Shown here piece after piece: positions 5,514 to 5,745 of a stretch of DNA of 5,745 nt. The DNA comes from Deltaproteobacteria bacterium. GTDB lineage: Bacteria; Desulfobacterota; Desulfobacteria; Desulfobacterales; Desulfatibacillaceae. Position 1 is the first letter of the stretch. Every line of letters starts with the position of its first letter. Under the pieces are notes generated by a model. It was not told where the DNA came from. It ran no database searches and saw only the letters and a program-made list of their open reading frames with translations. The position numbers and the translations under genes are program-made. The stretch lies in contig JAFDHW010000247.1 of the NCBI GenBank assembly GCA_019308705.1, positions 1-5,745 of the forward strand, written 5' to 3'.

Positions 5514-5745
<232 letters not shown>

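Overview
The window is GC-rich, apart from an AT-rich stretch in the first ~110 bases. It looks like a bacterial chromosome with high-GC codon usage. The gene set (a stand-alone FabH-type ketosynthase, a CxxCC cysteine-cluster protein, and a membrane glycosyltransferase-like protein with a TPR tail) would suit a Desulfobacterota/deltaproteobacterial genome. That is an impression from family resemblance, not a proof.

Layout, left to right. Bases 1-128 are AT-rich with no gene I can support. On the minus strand there is a probable two-gene unit: a HEAT-repeat protein (start 2093) followed by a complete 3-oxoacyl-ACP synthase III (129-1124). Diverging from it after only 38 bp, on the plus strand, is a cysteine-rich putative metal-binding protein of the CxxCxxCC/YkgJ type (2132-2923). 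It converges on a small exported protein (2920-3411, minus) with an Sm-like beta segment and an STI1/DP-like C-terminus. Both stop codons lie in one shared CTAG.

Upstream of that exported protein on the same strand is a TMTC-like locus (3485-5277): a multi-membrane-span, GT-C glycosyltransferase-like N-terminus and a C-terminal TPR domain. It is broken by a frameshift near 4315-4340. It is followed on the plus strand by tRNA-Lys(CTT) (5514-5590) with its own sigma70-type promoter. A perfect hyphenated dyad covers the -35 of that promoter.

The right edge holds the 3' end of a group II intron of the class C kind on the minus strand. I folded domain V (CGC triad, 2-nt bulge) and domain VI (GCAA tetraloop, unpaired branch A) by hand, and the C-terminal codons of a reverse transcriptase-like protein lie upstream. 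The intron's predicted 3' end falls four bases beyond the tRNA CCA, so the intron has probably separated the tRNA from its native downstream DNA.

The genes do not form one obvious pathway, and I see no defence, CRISPR or toxin-antitoxin module. The most unusual points are the intron abutting the tRNA, the frameshifted TMTC-like gene, the exported Sm-like/STI1-like protein and the shared CTAG stop.
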